A stretch of DNA of 10,796 nucleotides from the NCBI GenBank assembly GCA_900552925.1, contig USBH01000030.1, forward strand, positions 1 to 10,796. The letters run 5' to 3'. The notes beneath the pieces are model-generated. The model did not search any database and was not told the DNA's origin. It was given only the letters and a program-made list of their open reading frames with translations. Position numbers and translations under genes: made by a program. Below, piece by piece: positions 1 through 7,404 of the stretch (its first letter is position 1; every line of letters starts with the position of its first letter). Source of the DNA: an uncultured Oscillospiraceae bacterium (GTDB lineage: Bacteria; Bacillota; Clostridia; Oscillospirales; Acutalibacteraceae).

Positions 1-47
1 CTACACCGTCTAATTCGTCGGCAGCGTCAGATGTGTATAAGAGACAG
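1..47 (+). other. Illumina Nextera adapter and index left at contig end (artefact)
   Basis: Bases 1-6 match the end of the Illumina P5 oligo (CTACAC). Bases 7-14 (CGTCTAAT) sit where the i5 index belongs, and I recall this as a Nextera XT v2 i5 index (S510). Bases 15-47 match the Nextera read-1 adapter, ending in the 19-bp Tn5 mosaic end AGATGTGTATAAGAGACAG at 29-47. The order P5 tail, index, adapter is exactly the library construct, so this is untrimmed adapter rather than a Tn5 relative in the genome. Translating it gives the well-known contamination peptides MYKRQ (plus strand) and CLLYTSDAADE (minus strand). Genomic sequence begins at base 48. Confidence 0.98.
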
Positions 48-1168
48 CCCATGAGCTGCACGTGCAGCTCGCGCAGCTGCTCGTTCCACACGACGTGCAG
101 CTGCGGGTCCTCCTCCTCCAGAAGCCGCAGCCGCTGCACGGCCGTGTGCGGCTCGCAGTCCGCGGGCAGAATCACCTGGTACGTCAGGAAGCTGTCGAGC
201 ACCGGCGCGGGCGTATCGGGCTCCGCGCCGAGGCCCTCGCCCGGATACGTTTTTGTCAGCCCGGTGACGGCGCAGACGCCGCCGGCCGGCACCGCCTCCG
301 CAAGGCGGTACTTCCCGCCCGAATAGATGCGGAGCTGGTCGGCCTTTTCCGACCAAGCCCTGTCCCCCGCGCCGCCCGAAAGCACCGATTTGACGGGCAG
401 CGCGCCGCCCGTCACCTTGAGGTACGTCAGCCGCGCGCCCTGCGCGTCGTGGCCGATCTTGTAGACCTTCGCGCCGAACTCCTCGGGGTACTGCGGCACG
501 CGCGCGTACCGCGCCATGCCGCGCAGGAACGCTTCCACGCCGTCGAGCTTCAGGGCGGAGCCGAACCAGCAGGGGAACAGCTTCCGCGCGGCGATCAGCA
601 CCCGGATCTCCGCCGTCTCCACGCGGCCGGTCTCGAGGTAAGCGGCCAGCGTTTCCTCGCTGCACATCGCGACGTTTTCCAGAAAATCGCCGTCCTCTGT
701 GGAAAAGTCGACGCACGCGGCGGAAAGGTCGCCCTGCAGAGACGCGAGCAGCGCCGCCCGGTCCGCCCCGCCGAGGTCCATCTTGTTGACGAAAAGGAAC
801 GTCGGCACGCTGTAGCGCTCGAGCAGCTGCCAGAGCGTGCGCGTGTGGCTCTGCACGCCGTCCGTGCCGCTGATGACGAGCACGGCGTAGTCGAGCACCT
901 GCAGCGTGCGCTCCATCTCGCTCGAAAAGTCGACGTGGCCGGGCGTGTCCAGCAGCGTAAACTCGACGTCGCCGAGCGGCAGCACGGCCTGCTTCGAAAA
1001 AATCGTGATGCCGCGCTCGCGCTCCTGCACGTCGGTATCGAGAAAGGCGTTCTGGTGGTCGACGCGGCCGAGCTTCCGCAGCTGCCCGCCCGCGTACAGC
1101 ATGGCCTCCGAAAGCGTCGTTTTTCCGGCGTCGACGTGCGCCAGTATGCCCAGAATCAGCTTGTCCAT
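48..1168 (-). CDS. TetM/EF-G-like translation factor GTPase, 3' end missing
   Basis: This encodes the N-terminal 373 residues of a ribosome-associated GTPase of the EF-G/TetM family. Motifs visible: P-loop AHVDAGKTT (residues 10-18), switch I RGIT (52-55), DTPGHVDF (74-81), NKMD (128-131) and a GSAL G5 motif near residue 206. A domain II region follows, then the start of domain III, ending in ELHVQLMG. Family members have about 640 residues or more, so roughly 40 percent or more is absent. The frame stays open into the adapter at 1-47, so the break is the contig end and not a mutation. The start is ATG at 1168 with GGGAG upstream, and a good promoter lies at 1248-1276. Many gut Clostridia carry chromosomal TetM-like GTPases that are often annotated as tetracycline ribosomal protection proteins. 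The domain III-V residues that would argue for resistance are not in the window, so I do not call it a resistance gene. Confidence 0.9.
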
Positions 1169-1247
1169 CGGTTTCTCTCCCGTCCTTTGCGCTCCGCCGT
1201 CTCCCCGCAGGCGGGCGCTTCCGTTTCACTTCCACATTACAGATTTT

Positions 1248-1276
1248 ATTATACCACGTTCCGGCCTGCCTGACAA
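1248..1276 (-). promoter_or_regulatory. Promoter of the TetM-like GTPase gene
   Basis: Minus-strand -35 box TTGTCA (1276-1271; five of six consensus bases) and a perfect -10 box TATAAT (1253-1248) are separated by 17 bp. The expected start near 1241 gives a leader of about 73 nt to the ATG at 1168. It points away from the DUF1846 promoter, and the two -35 boxes are 36 bp apart. Confidence 0.75.
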
Positions 1277-1312
1277 CCGCGCGCGGGTCCGGTGTTTTTT
1301 CGCGCAATGCCC

Positions 1313-1341
1313 TTGCATATCGCGCCCGTTTTTGCTATAAT
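1313..1341 (+). promoter_or_regulatory. Promoter upstream of the DUF1846 gene, with extended -10
   Basis: A perfect -10 box TATAAT (1336-1341) is preceded by TG at 1333-1334, forming an extended -10. A weak -35 box TTGCAT (1313-1318) lies 17 bp upstream. Transcription would start near 1348 and run at once into the hairpin at 1359-1383. Confidence 0.65.
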
Positions 1342-1358
1342 AGACCTAGTTTTTTCAC

Positions 1359-1383
1359 CGGGCCGCAGAATGCCCGTTTTTTT
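1359..1383 (+). terminator. Intrinsic terminator or attenuator in the DUF1846 leader
   Basis: A 5-bp stem CGGGC (1359-1363) pairs with GCCCG (1372-1376) around an 8-nt loop, followed by seven T residues (1377-1383). It is oriented for plus-strand transcripts. No plus-strand gene ends here and the DUF1846 promoter lies directly upstream, so it would release a transcript of about 36 nt unless bypassed. The stem is short but GC-rich. It may be an attenuator, or a weak chance hairpin. Confidence 0.5.
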
Positions 1384-1430
1384 ATGGATTTTTGCAGGAT
1401 GGAGAGGGACGCGAAAGGGGCAGAATGTTT

Positions 1431-2915
1431 ATGAGAAAAATCGGTTTTGACAGTCAAAAGTACATCCGGCTGCAGTCGGAGCGCATCCGCGAGCGCATCA
1501 ACCAGTTCGGCGGCAAGCTGTATCTCGAATTCGGCGGCAAGCTCTTCGACGATTACCACGCTTCCCGCGTGCTGCCGGGCTTTGAGCCGGACAACAAGAT
1601 CAAGATGCTGCTCGAGCTCAAGGACCAGGCCGAGATCGTGATCGCGATCAACGCGAACGACATCGAAAAGAACAAGCGCCGTGGCGACCTCGGCATCACC
1701 TACGACACCGACGTGATCCGCCTGATCGACGTTTTCCGCGGCTTCGGCCTGTACGTCGGCAGCATCGCGCTGACGCAGTACGCGGACCAGCCCTCCGCCG
1801 AGATTTTCGAAAAGCGCATGACGGCCCTCGGCCTCAAGGTCTACCGCCTGTACCGCATCCCGAATTATCCCGCCGACCTCAAGCTGATCGTCAGCGACGA
1901 GGGCTACGGCCGCAGCGACTACATCGAGACGACGCACTCGCTCGTCGTCGTCACGGCGCCCGGCCCGGGCAGCGGCAAGATGGCGACCTGCCTCTCGCAG
2001 CTCTACCACGAGCACAAGCGCGGCATCAAGGCCGGGTACGCGAAGTTTGAGACGTTCCCCATCTGGAACCTGCCGCTCAAGCACCCGGTGAACCTCGCCT
2101 ATGAGGCCGCGACGGCCGACCTCAACGACGTGAACATGATCGATCCCTTCCACCTCGAGGCGTACGGCGAGACGACCGTCAACTACAACCGCGACATCGA
2201 GATTTTCCCGGTGCTGCGCGCGATTTTCGAGCGCATCTACGGCGAGTGCCCCTACAAGAGCCCGACGGATATGGGCGTCAACATGGCGGGCCTTTCGATC
2301 GTCGACGACGAGGCGTGCCGCGAGGCTTCGAAGCAGGAGATCATCCGCCGCTACTTCAAGACGGCCTGCCTTGTGCGGCAGGGCCTTTCCTCCGAGGAGG
2401 AGCTGCAGAAGATCGAGCTTCTGATGCGCACGCTGAATCTGGAGCCCGAGAACCGCGGCGTCGTTCCGGCGGCGCTCGCCGTTTCGGACCGCACCGGCGG
2501 GCCTGCGGCCGCCATCGAGCTGCCCGACGGCCAGATCGTCACCGGGCGGACGACCGCGCTGTTCGGCGCTTCCTCCGCCGCGATGCTCAACGCGCTCAAG
2601 ACGCTGGCGGGCATCGACGACGCGATCAACCTGATTTCGCCGACCGTCATCGGGCCGATCCAGACGCTCAAGATCGACTACATGCAGAGCCGCAACCCGC
2701 GCCTGCACACCGACGAGATGCTCGTCGCGCTCGCGATCAGCGCCGCGACCGACGCAAACGCGATGAAGGCCATGCAGCAGCTCGACGCGCTGAACGGCTG
2801 CGACGCGCACTCGACGGTCATCCTCTCGAATGTGGACGACAGCGTGTTCAAGCGCCTCGGCGTGAACGTCACCTGCGAGCCGACCTACGAGAACAACAAC
2901 CTGTACCACAAATAA
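1431..2915 (+). CDS. DUF1846 domain-containing protein (UPF0371 family)
   Basis: A 494-residue protein that I recognise as a member of the DUF1846/UPF0371 family (about 500 residues, so full length). The family typically opens with a GFD-type sequence, here MRKIGFDSQKY. A central stretch TAPGPGSGKMATCLSQLYHE (around residues 180-200) resembles a nucleotide-binding loop. The biochemical role of the family is not established to my knowledge; no function is assigned. The start is ambiguous: ATG at 1425 lies 4 nt and ATG at 1431 lies 10 nt after AAAGGGG (1414-1420). I chose 1431 because it gives the family-like N-terminus. There are no signal peptide or membrane segments. The gene stands alone, with its own promoter at 1313-1341 and terminator at 2923-2954, and converges on the isomerase-like gene. 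Confidence 0.9.
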   Translation: MRKIGFDSQKYIRLQSERIRERINQFGGKLYLEFGGKLFDDYHASRVLPGFEPDNKIKMLLELKDQAEIVIAINANDIEKNKRRGDLGITYDTDVIRLIDVFRGFGLYVGSIALTQYADQPSAEIFEKRMTALGLKVYRLYRIPNYPADLKLIVSDEGYGRSDYIETTHSLVVVTAPGPGSGKMATCLSQLYHEHKRGIKAGYAKFETFPIWNLPLKHPVNLAYEAATADLNDVNMIDPFHLEAYGETTVNYNRDIEIFPVLRAIFERIYGECPYKSPTDMGVNMAGLSIVDDEACREASKQEIIRRYFKTACLVRQGLSSEEELQKIELLMRTLNLEPENRGVVPAALAVSDRTGGPAAAIELPDGQIVTGRTTALFGASSAAMLNALKTLAGIDDAINLISPTVIGPIQTLKIDYMQSRNPRLHTDEMLVALAISAATDANAMKAMQQLDALNGCDAHSTVILSNVDDSVFKRLGVNVTCEPTYENNNLYHK

Positions 2916-2922
2916 ATTAAAG

Positions 2923-2954
2923 CAGACCTCGGCGTAAACCGGGGTCTGTTTTTT
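2923..2954 (+). terminator. Terminator after the DUF1846 gene, partly bidirectional
   Basis: A 10-bp stem CAGACCTCGG (2923-2932) pairs with CCGGGGTCTG (2939-2948), with one G-T pair and a 6-nt loop, followed by six T residues (2949-2954). It lies 8 nt after the DUF1846 stop. Read on the minus strand it is followed by a T-rich stretch, so it may also stop transcripts of the convergent isomerase-like gene. Confidence 0.88.
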
Positions 2955-2994
2955 ACTTATTGTTGCAATCACCTAACTGCCTATTTCGTTCGAC

Positions 2995-3780
2995 TTATAG
3001 CCTGCCGCCAAATTCCAACAGCTGCGGCACAGATTTTTCCAACGCAGCAATCGTCTTGGTCTCAAGCACAATACGCGCTTTGGCCGCCCGTGCGCGATTC
3101 AGCCGTTCGTGCAGATCTATCTGACCGTCTCCAAACGCCAGATGATCCCGTTTTCCCCACGCATCATGTGCGTGCATGTGCAGGAGTTTCTCCCGATGCT
3201 TTTCATAGAATGGCAGGTCACATTCTTCGGTCGCGGCGCTGTGCCCGATGTCCAGCGTCAGACCAAAATACGGGCTTTCCAGAAGCATATCGAGCGCACG
3301 ACGTTCATACGGCGCAAAACCGCTTGTATTTTCCACGGCGACCGGAATCTTTGCCTCTTCCACTAATGCCCGCAGCGTACGCAGACACGTGAGGAAGTGC
3401 TGTTCTTCCCGCTCATAAAGATACACCCGTTTTTCCGGCAGTGTGACGTATATGCCGCGCGGCAGATGCATGTTGATGATCGGTACCTCCAAATCGCGTG
3501 CCAACGATAAAGCCGACCGAAACATCTGGAGATAGGCTTCACGCACACCTGCACAAAAGGTACAAGGATCAAAGTTTTCATCCATATGCAGAGTAAAATA
3601 AATATCGTACCGTGTGCGCAAACGCCAGAGTGCATCCGCTGAAAGCACATCGACAGAACACTTGGGAAAACTCATATTGAGTTCCACAAAATCCAAACCA
3701 AGCCGTTTGCACAGCACGGCTGCATCCTCAATTTCCTCTGTCTCACAAAGATAGGGCATTCCAAATTGCATAAGCCCCAT
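2995..3780 (-). CDS. Sugar phosphate isomerase/epimerase-like TIM-barrel protein
   Basis: A 261-residue protein of the xylose isomerase-like TIM-barrel/AP endonuclease 2 superfamily. Metal-site and catalytic candidates occur in the usual order on successive strands: E33 (VELN), H105 (NMHLP), E150 (VAVEN), D177 and H180 (LDIGH), H203/H205 (HMHAHD), D218 (GDGQ) and E240 (VLET). The fold and a divalent-metal sugar isomerase or epimerase activity are inferred; the substrate cannot be told. The start is ATG 3780 with AGGAGG (3786-3791) 5 nt away. Its base composition is clearly lower in GC than all neighbouring genes (about 40-55 percent in lines counted by eye, against well over 60 percent around it), which suggests a different origin. 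It lies downstream of the hydrogenase operon terminator with only 16 nt between the T-run and the start codon, and no promoter is visible. Confidence 0.85.
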   Translation of the reverse strand: MGLMQFGMPYLCETEEIEDAAVLCKRLGLDFVELNMSFPKCSVDVLSADALWRLRTRYDIYFTLHMDENFDPCTFCAGVREAYLQMFRSALSLARDLEVPIINMHLPRGIYVTLPEKRVYLYEREEQHFLTCLRTLRALVEEAKIPVAVENTSGFAPYERRALDMLLESPYFGLTLDIGHSAATEECDLPFYEKHREKLLHMHAHDAWGKRDHLAFGDGQIDLHERLNRARAAKARIVLETKTIAALEKSVPQLLEFGGRL

Positions 3781-3796
3781 AGGCGCCTCCTTTTCG

Positions 3797-3832
3797 AAAA
3801 AGAATCCCCGAAGCTATTCCGGCTTCGGGGAT
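3797..3832 (-). terminator. Terminator of the hydrogenase operon
   Basis: On the minus strand, ATCCCCGAAGC (3832-3822) pairs perfectly over 11 bp with GCTTCGGGGAT (3814-3804) around a 7-nt loop, followed by TTCTTTTT ending at 3797. It begins 8 nt after the hndD stop codon. On the plus strand the stem is followed by a run of seven T residues at 3836-3842, so it could also work in that direction. The ribosome binding site of the isomerase-like gene starts 5 nt beyond the T-run. Confidence 0.9.
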
Positions 3833-3840
3833 CTATTTTT

Positions 3841-5580
3841 TTAGAATCTGTCGCGCTTCACATACGAGGTGTGGAGAATCTCGTGCGCCTTGTGGCAGCC
3901 CGGAGGACCTCCGATCCACTCGTAGCACTCGTGGACGATCGGGTTCAGGTGGCTCTTGCGGAGCGTCTTGGCCGCGTCCTCATCATAGAGCGCCTTTGCG
4001 CGCAGTGCCTTGATGTCCGTAAAGCTGCGGACGGACGCGGGCTGAATCGGCTGGCCGCCGCCGTTGACACAGCCGCCCGGGCAGCACATGACCTCGACGA
4101 TGTGGTACTCCGCCTCGCCCTTCTCGATCTTCGAGAGCAGCTCGTTCGCGTTGTTGAGGCCGCTGACGACCGCAACCTTCACATCCATGCCCGCAACCTT
4201 GTACACGGCCTCCTTGAAGCCCTGCGTGCCGCGGATCTCCGTGTACTCGACGTTCGCGTGGTCGGTGCCCTCGAGCACGTCCGCCGCGGTGCGCAGCGCG
4301 GCCTCGAGCACGCCGCCCGTCGCGCCGAAGATCGTCGCGGCGCCGGTGGAAACGCCCATCGCCGGGTCGAACTCCTCTTCCGGCAGGCGCTGGAAGTTGA
4401 GCTGCGCCATCTTGATCATGCGGGCGAGCTCGCGCGTCGTGATCGAAATGTCGACGTCCGGCAGACCGGCCGCCGCCTCGTCGTTGCGCATGATCTCAAA
4501 CTTCTTCGCAACGCACGGCATGACGGAAACGGAAACGATCTTTTCGGGGTCGATGCCCTCCTTCTCGGCGTACCATGTCTTGATAAGCGCGCCGGTCATC
4601 TGCTGCGGCGACTTGCAGGTGGAGAGGTTTTCCGTGAGGTTCGGGTAATAGTGCTCGCAGAACTTGACCCAGCCGGGCGAGCAGGAGGTGATGATCGGCA
4701 GCTTGCCGCCGTTCTTCACGCGGTCGATGAACTCGTTCGCTTCCTCCATGATCGTCATGTCGGCGCCGAAGTCGGTGTCGAACACCTTGTCGAAGCCGAG
4801 GCGGCGCAGCGCCGCGACCATCTTGCCCTCGACGTTCGTGCCGATCGGCAGGCCGAATTCCTCGCCGAGCGCGGCGCGGACCGCCGGCGCCGTCTGCACG
4901 ATGACGATCTTGTCCGGGTCGTTGATCGCGTTGAGGACGTCCTGCGTGTTGTCTTTTTCGGTGAGCGCGCCGGTCGGGCAGGCGTTGATGCACTGGCCGC
5001 AGGAGACGCACGCCACGTGGCTGAGCGGCTGCTCAAACGCGCAGCCAATTTCGGTATCGAAGCCGCGGTTGTTCGCGCCGATCACGGCGACGTGCTGCTG
5101 CTGGCAGGCCGCGACGCAGCGGCGGCAGAGGATGCACTTCGCGTTGTCGCGCTCGAGGTGCAGCGTGGAGTAATCCTTCTTGCCCGCGGGCACCGCGCCC
5201 TCGAAGCGGTTCTCGTCGTCGATGCCCATGTCGTTGCAGAGCTTCTGCAGCTCGCAGGTGCCGCTTCTCTTGCAGGAGAGGCACTTGCGGTCATGGACGG
5301 AGAGCAGCAGCTCCAGCGTCATCTTTCTCGATTTCTGCACCTTCGGCGTGTTGGTGAACACCTCCATGCCTTCGTTTACGGGATATACGCACGCGGCGAC
5401 GAGCGAACGCGCGCCCTTAACCTCGACCATGCACATGCGGCATGCGCCGATCTGGTTGATGTCCTTCAAGAAGCAAAGGGTAGGAATGTCGATTCCGGCC
5501 TCTCTGGCAGCTTCAAGGATCGTGCTGCCGGCAGGCACTTCGCAGGCCATGCCGTTGATCTTGATGTTTACCATATCCAT
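3841..5580 (-). CDS. hndD: [FeFe] hydrogenase catalytic subunit, NAD(P)H-linked multimeric type (HndD/HydA-like)
   Basis: A 579-residue catalytic subunit that carries the H-cluster and reversibly makes or oxidises H2 in the cytoplasm. Domains in order: plant-type [2Fe-2S] (C36, C47, C50, C64); His-ligated [4Fe-4S] (H96, C100, C103, C109); two [4Fe-4S] clusters (C149-C159 and C191-C201); then the H-cluster domain. H-cluster motif L1 reads TSCSPGW (298-304), L2 reads MPCVAKKFE, and L3 reads EVMCCPGGCVNGGGQP. The C-terminus has a short tail typical of trimeric enzymes and no extra [2Fe-2S] domain. The start is ATG 5580, with AAGGAG 10 nt upstream (5591-5596); a GTG at 5589 is too close to that site. 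It is the last gene of the operon, 18 nt after hndC, with a terminator just beyond. Whether the complex bifurcates electrons (with ferredoxin) or uses NADH or NADPH alone cannot be decided here. Confidence 0.95.
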   Translation of the reverse strand: MDMVNIKINGMACEVPAGSTILEAAREAGIDIPTLCFLKDINQIGACRMCMVEVKGARSLVAACVYPVNEGMEVFTNTPKVQKSRKMTLELLLSVHDRKCLSCKRSGTCELQKLCNDMGIDDENRFEGAVPAGKKDYSTLHLERDNAKCILCRRCVAACQQQHVAVIGANNRGFDTEIGCAFEQPLSHVACVSCGQCINACPTGALTEKDNTQDVLNAINDPDKIVIVQTAPAVRAALGEEFGLPIGTNVEGKMVAALRRLGFDKVFDTDFGADMTIMEEANEFIDRVKNGGKLPIITSCSPGWVKFCEHYYPNLTENLSTCKSPQQMTGALIKTWYAEKEGIDPEKIVSVSVMPCVAKKFEIMRNDEAAAGLPDVDISITTRELARMIKMAQLNFQRLPEEEFDPAMGVSTGAATIFGATGGVLEAALRTAADVLEGTDHANVEYTEIRGTQGFKEAVYKVAGMDVKVAVVSGLNNANELLSKIEKGEAEYHIVEVMCCPGGCVNGGGQPIQPASVRSFTDIKALRAKALYDEDAAKTLRKSHLNPIVHECYEWIGGPPGCHKAHEILHTSYVKRDRF

Positions 5581-5598
5581 TGTATACACACTCCTTCC

Positions 5599-7392
5599 TT
5601 ATTTCTTCTCGATTGCGCCGAACTTGCACTTTTCACGGCAGACACCGCACTTGATGCACTTCTGCGTGTCGATGACGTGCGGCTGGCGGACGGCGCCGGA
5701 GATCGCGCCGACCGGGCAGTTGCGGGCGCAGAGCGTGCAGCCCTTGCACTTTTCGGCGTCGATGACATAATTCGTGAGTGCCTTACATGCGCCGGCCGGG
5801 CAGCGTTTCTCGGTAACGTGCGCGATGTACTCGTCACGGTAATATTTGAGCGTGGAGAGAACCGGGTTCGGCGCGGTCTGGCCGAGGCCGCACAGCGAGT
5901 TCTCCTTGATGTAGTAGCAGAGCTCTTCGAGGCGGTCGATGTCCTCGAGCGTGCCGTTGCCGCTCGTGATCTTGTTGAGGATCTCGAGCAGGCGCTTCGT
6001 GCCGACGCGGCACGGCGTGCACTTGCCGCAGGATTCGTCAACCGTGAACTCGAGGAAGAACTTCGCGATGTCGACCATGCAGGTCGTCTCGTCCATGACG
6101 ATCAGGCCGCCGGAGCCCATCATGGAGCCGATGGCGATCAGCGAGTCGTAGTCGATCGGCGTGTCGATGAGCGACGCCGGGATGCAGCCGCCGGACGGGC
6201 CGCCGGTCTGCGCAGCCTTGAACTTGTGGCCGCCCGGGATGCCGCCGCCGATGTCTTCGACGACCTCGCGCAGCGTGGTGCCCATCGGGACCTCGACGAG
6301 GCCCGTGTTGTGGATCTTGCCGCCGAGCGCGAACACCTTCGTGCCGGGGCTCTTCTCGGTGCCGATGCTGCGGAACCACGCGGGCCCCTTGAGGAAGATC
6401 TGCGGGATATTCGCATACGTTTCGACGTTGTTGAGGACGGTCGGCTTCTGGAACAGGCCCTTGAGCGCCGGGAACGGCGGGCGGCATCTCGGCTCGCCGC
6501 GCTTGCCCTCGATGGAGGTCATCAGCGCCGTCTCCTCGCCGCAGACGAACGCGCCCGCGCCGAGGCGCAGCTCGATGTCGAAATCGAAGCCGGAATCAAA
6601 GATGTTCTTGCCGAGCAGGCCGTATTCGCGCGCCTGGTCGATCGCGATCTGCAGGCGCTTGACGGCGATCGGGTACTCGGCGCGGATGTAGACGTAGCCC
6701 TGCGTCGCGCCGATCGCGTAGCCGGCGATCGTCATCGCTTCGATGATGCTGTGCGGGTCGCCCTCGAGGATCGAGCGGTCCATGAACGCGCCCGGGTCGC
6801 CCTCGTCGGCGTTGCAGCACACGTATTTCTGGTCGGCCTGGTTGGCCGCCGCAAATTTCCACTTGAGGCCCGTCGGGAAGCCCGCGCCGCCGCGGCCGCG
6901 CAGACCGGAGTCGAGCATCGTCTGGATGACCTGCTCCGGCGGGATCTTCTCCGTGAGGATCTTGCCGACCGCCTGGTAGCCGTCGAGCGCGATGTACTCG
7001 TCGATGACCTCCGGGTTGATGACGCCGCAGTTGCGCAGCGCGACGCGCATCTGCTTCTCATAGAACTGCGTCTCGTTGAGGGACTTCGTTGTGGTATCGT
7101 CGACGACGGTCTCCTTGTAGAGGAGGCGCTTGACGATACGGCCCTTCAGAAGGTGCTCTTCGACGATCTCCGGAACATCCTCCGGGGTGACCATGCTGTA
7201 GAAAGCGCCTTCGGGGTAAACGATCATGATCGGGCCGAGCGCGCAGAGGCCGAAGCAGCCGGTCCGAACGACGTTGACTTCCTTTTCAAGGCCTTTGGCG
7301 TTGATCTCCTCGTGCAGCTTTTCGATGATCTTCTCGCTGTTCGAGGAGGTGCAGCCCGTACCGCCGCAGACCAGAACATTGGAACGGAACAT
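5599..7392 (-). CDS. hndC: NuoF-like NAD(P)H-oxidising flavoprotein subunit of [FeFe] hydrogenase (HndC/HydB-like)
   Basis: A 597-residue electron-input subunit that exchanges electrons between NAD(P)H, FMN and iron-sulfur clusters and hands them to the catalytic subunit. Domains: N-terminal thioredoxin-like [2Fe-2S] with C9, C14, C46 and C50; the NuoF/51-kDa core with the NADH/FMN loop GLRGRGGAGFPTG and CNADEGDPGAFMDR; an SLBB-type segment; the NuoF [4Fe-4S] motif ESCGKCTPCRVG with a later SLCGLGQ cysteine; and a C-terminal pair of [4Fe-4S] motifs (CKGCTLCARNCP and CIKCGVCREKC). This order and length are those of HndC/HydB. The start ATG 7392 has AAGGAGG (7400-7406) 7 nt upstream; that site overlaps the hndB stop codon, so translation of the two is probably linked. 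Confidence 0.96.
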   Translation of the reverse strand: MFRSNVLVCGGTGCTSSNSEKIIEKLHEEINAKGLEKEVNVVRTGCFGLCALGPIMIVYPEGAFYSMVTPEDVPEIVEEHLLKGRIVKRLLYKETVVDDTTTKSLNETQFYEKQMRVALRNCGVINPEVIDEYIALDGYQAVGKILTEKIPPEQVIQTMLDSGLRGRGGAGFPTGLKWKFAAANQADQKYVCCNADEGDPGAFMDRSILEGDPHSIIEAMTIAGYAIGATQGYVYIRAEYPIAVKRLQIAIDQAREYGLLGKNIFDSGFDFDIELRLGAGAFVCGEETALMTSIEGKRGEPRCRPPFPALKGLFQKPTVLNNVETYANIPQIFLKGPAWFRSIGTEKSPGTKVFALGGKIHNTGLVEVPMGTTLREVVEDIGGGIPGGHKFKAAQTGGPSGGCIPASLIDTPIDYDSLIAIGSMMGSGGLIVMDETTCMVDIAKFFLEFTVDESCGKCTPCRVGTKRLLEILNKITSGNGTLEDIDRLEELCYYIKENSLCGLGQTAPNPVLSTLKYYRDEYIAHVTEKRCPAGACKALTNYVIDAEKCKGCTLCARNCPVGAISGAVRQPHVIDTQKCIKCGVCREKCKFGAIEKK

Positions 7393-7404
7393 AGTTTAAC
7401 CTCC

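Noticed and set aside
29..47. Tn5 mosaic end as a sign of a transposon
   Set aside because: It is joined to the Nextera adapter, index and P5 tail, so it is library construction sequence.
27..1307. A 426-codon minus-strand frame and a 403-codon plus-strand frame over the GTPase gene
   Set aside because: Both are low-complexity Arg/Ala-rich shadows. The third reading of the minus strand gives all GTPase motifs but lacks a stop codon because it runs into the adapter.
1335..2972. A 545-codon minus-strand frame antisense to DUF1846
   Set aside because: Shadow of the DUF1846 gene: it is Val/Asp/Arg-rich, has no domain and reads through two terminators.
3784..3804. Insertion sequence or attachment-site ends around the isomerase-like gene
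   Set aside because: I looked for terminal inverted or direct repeats flanking 2955-3800 and found none, so the gene's acquisition is suggested only by composition.
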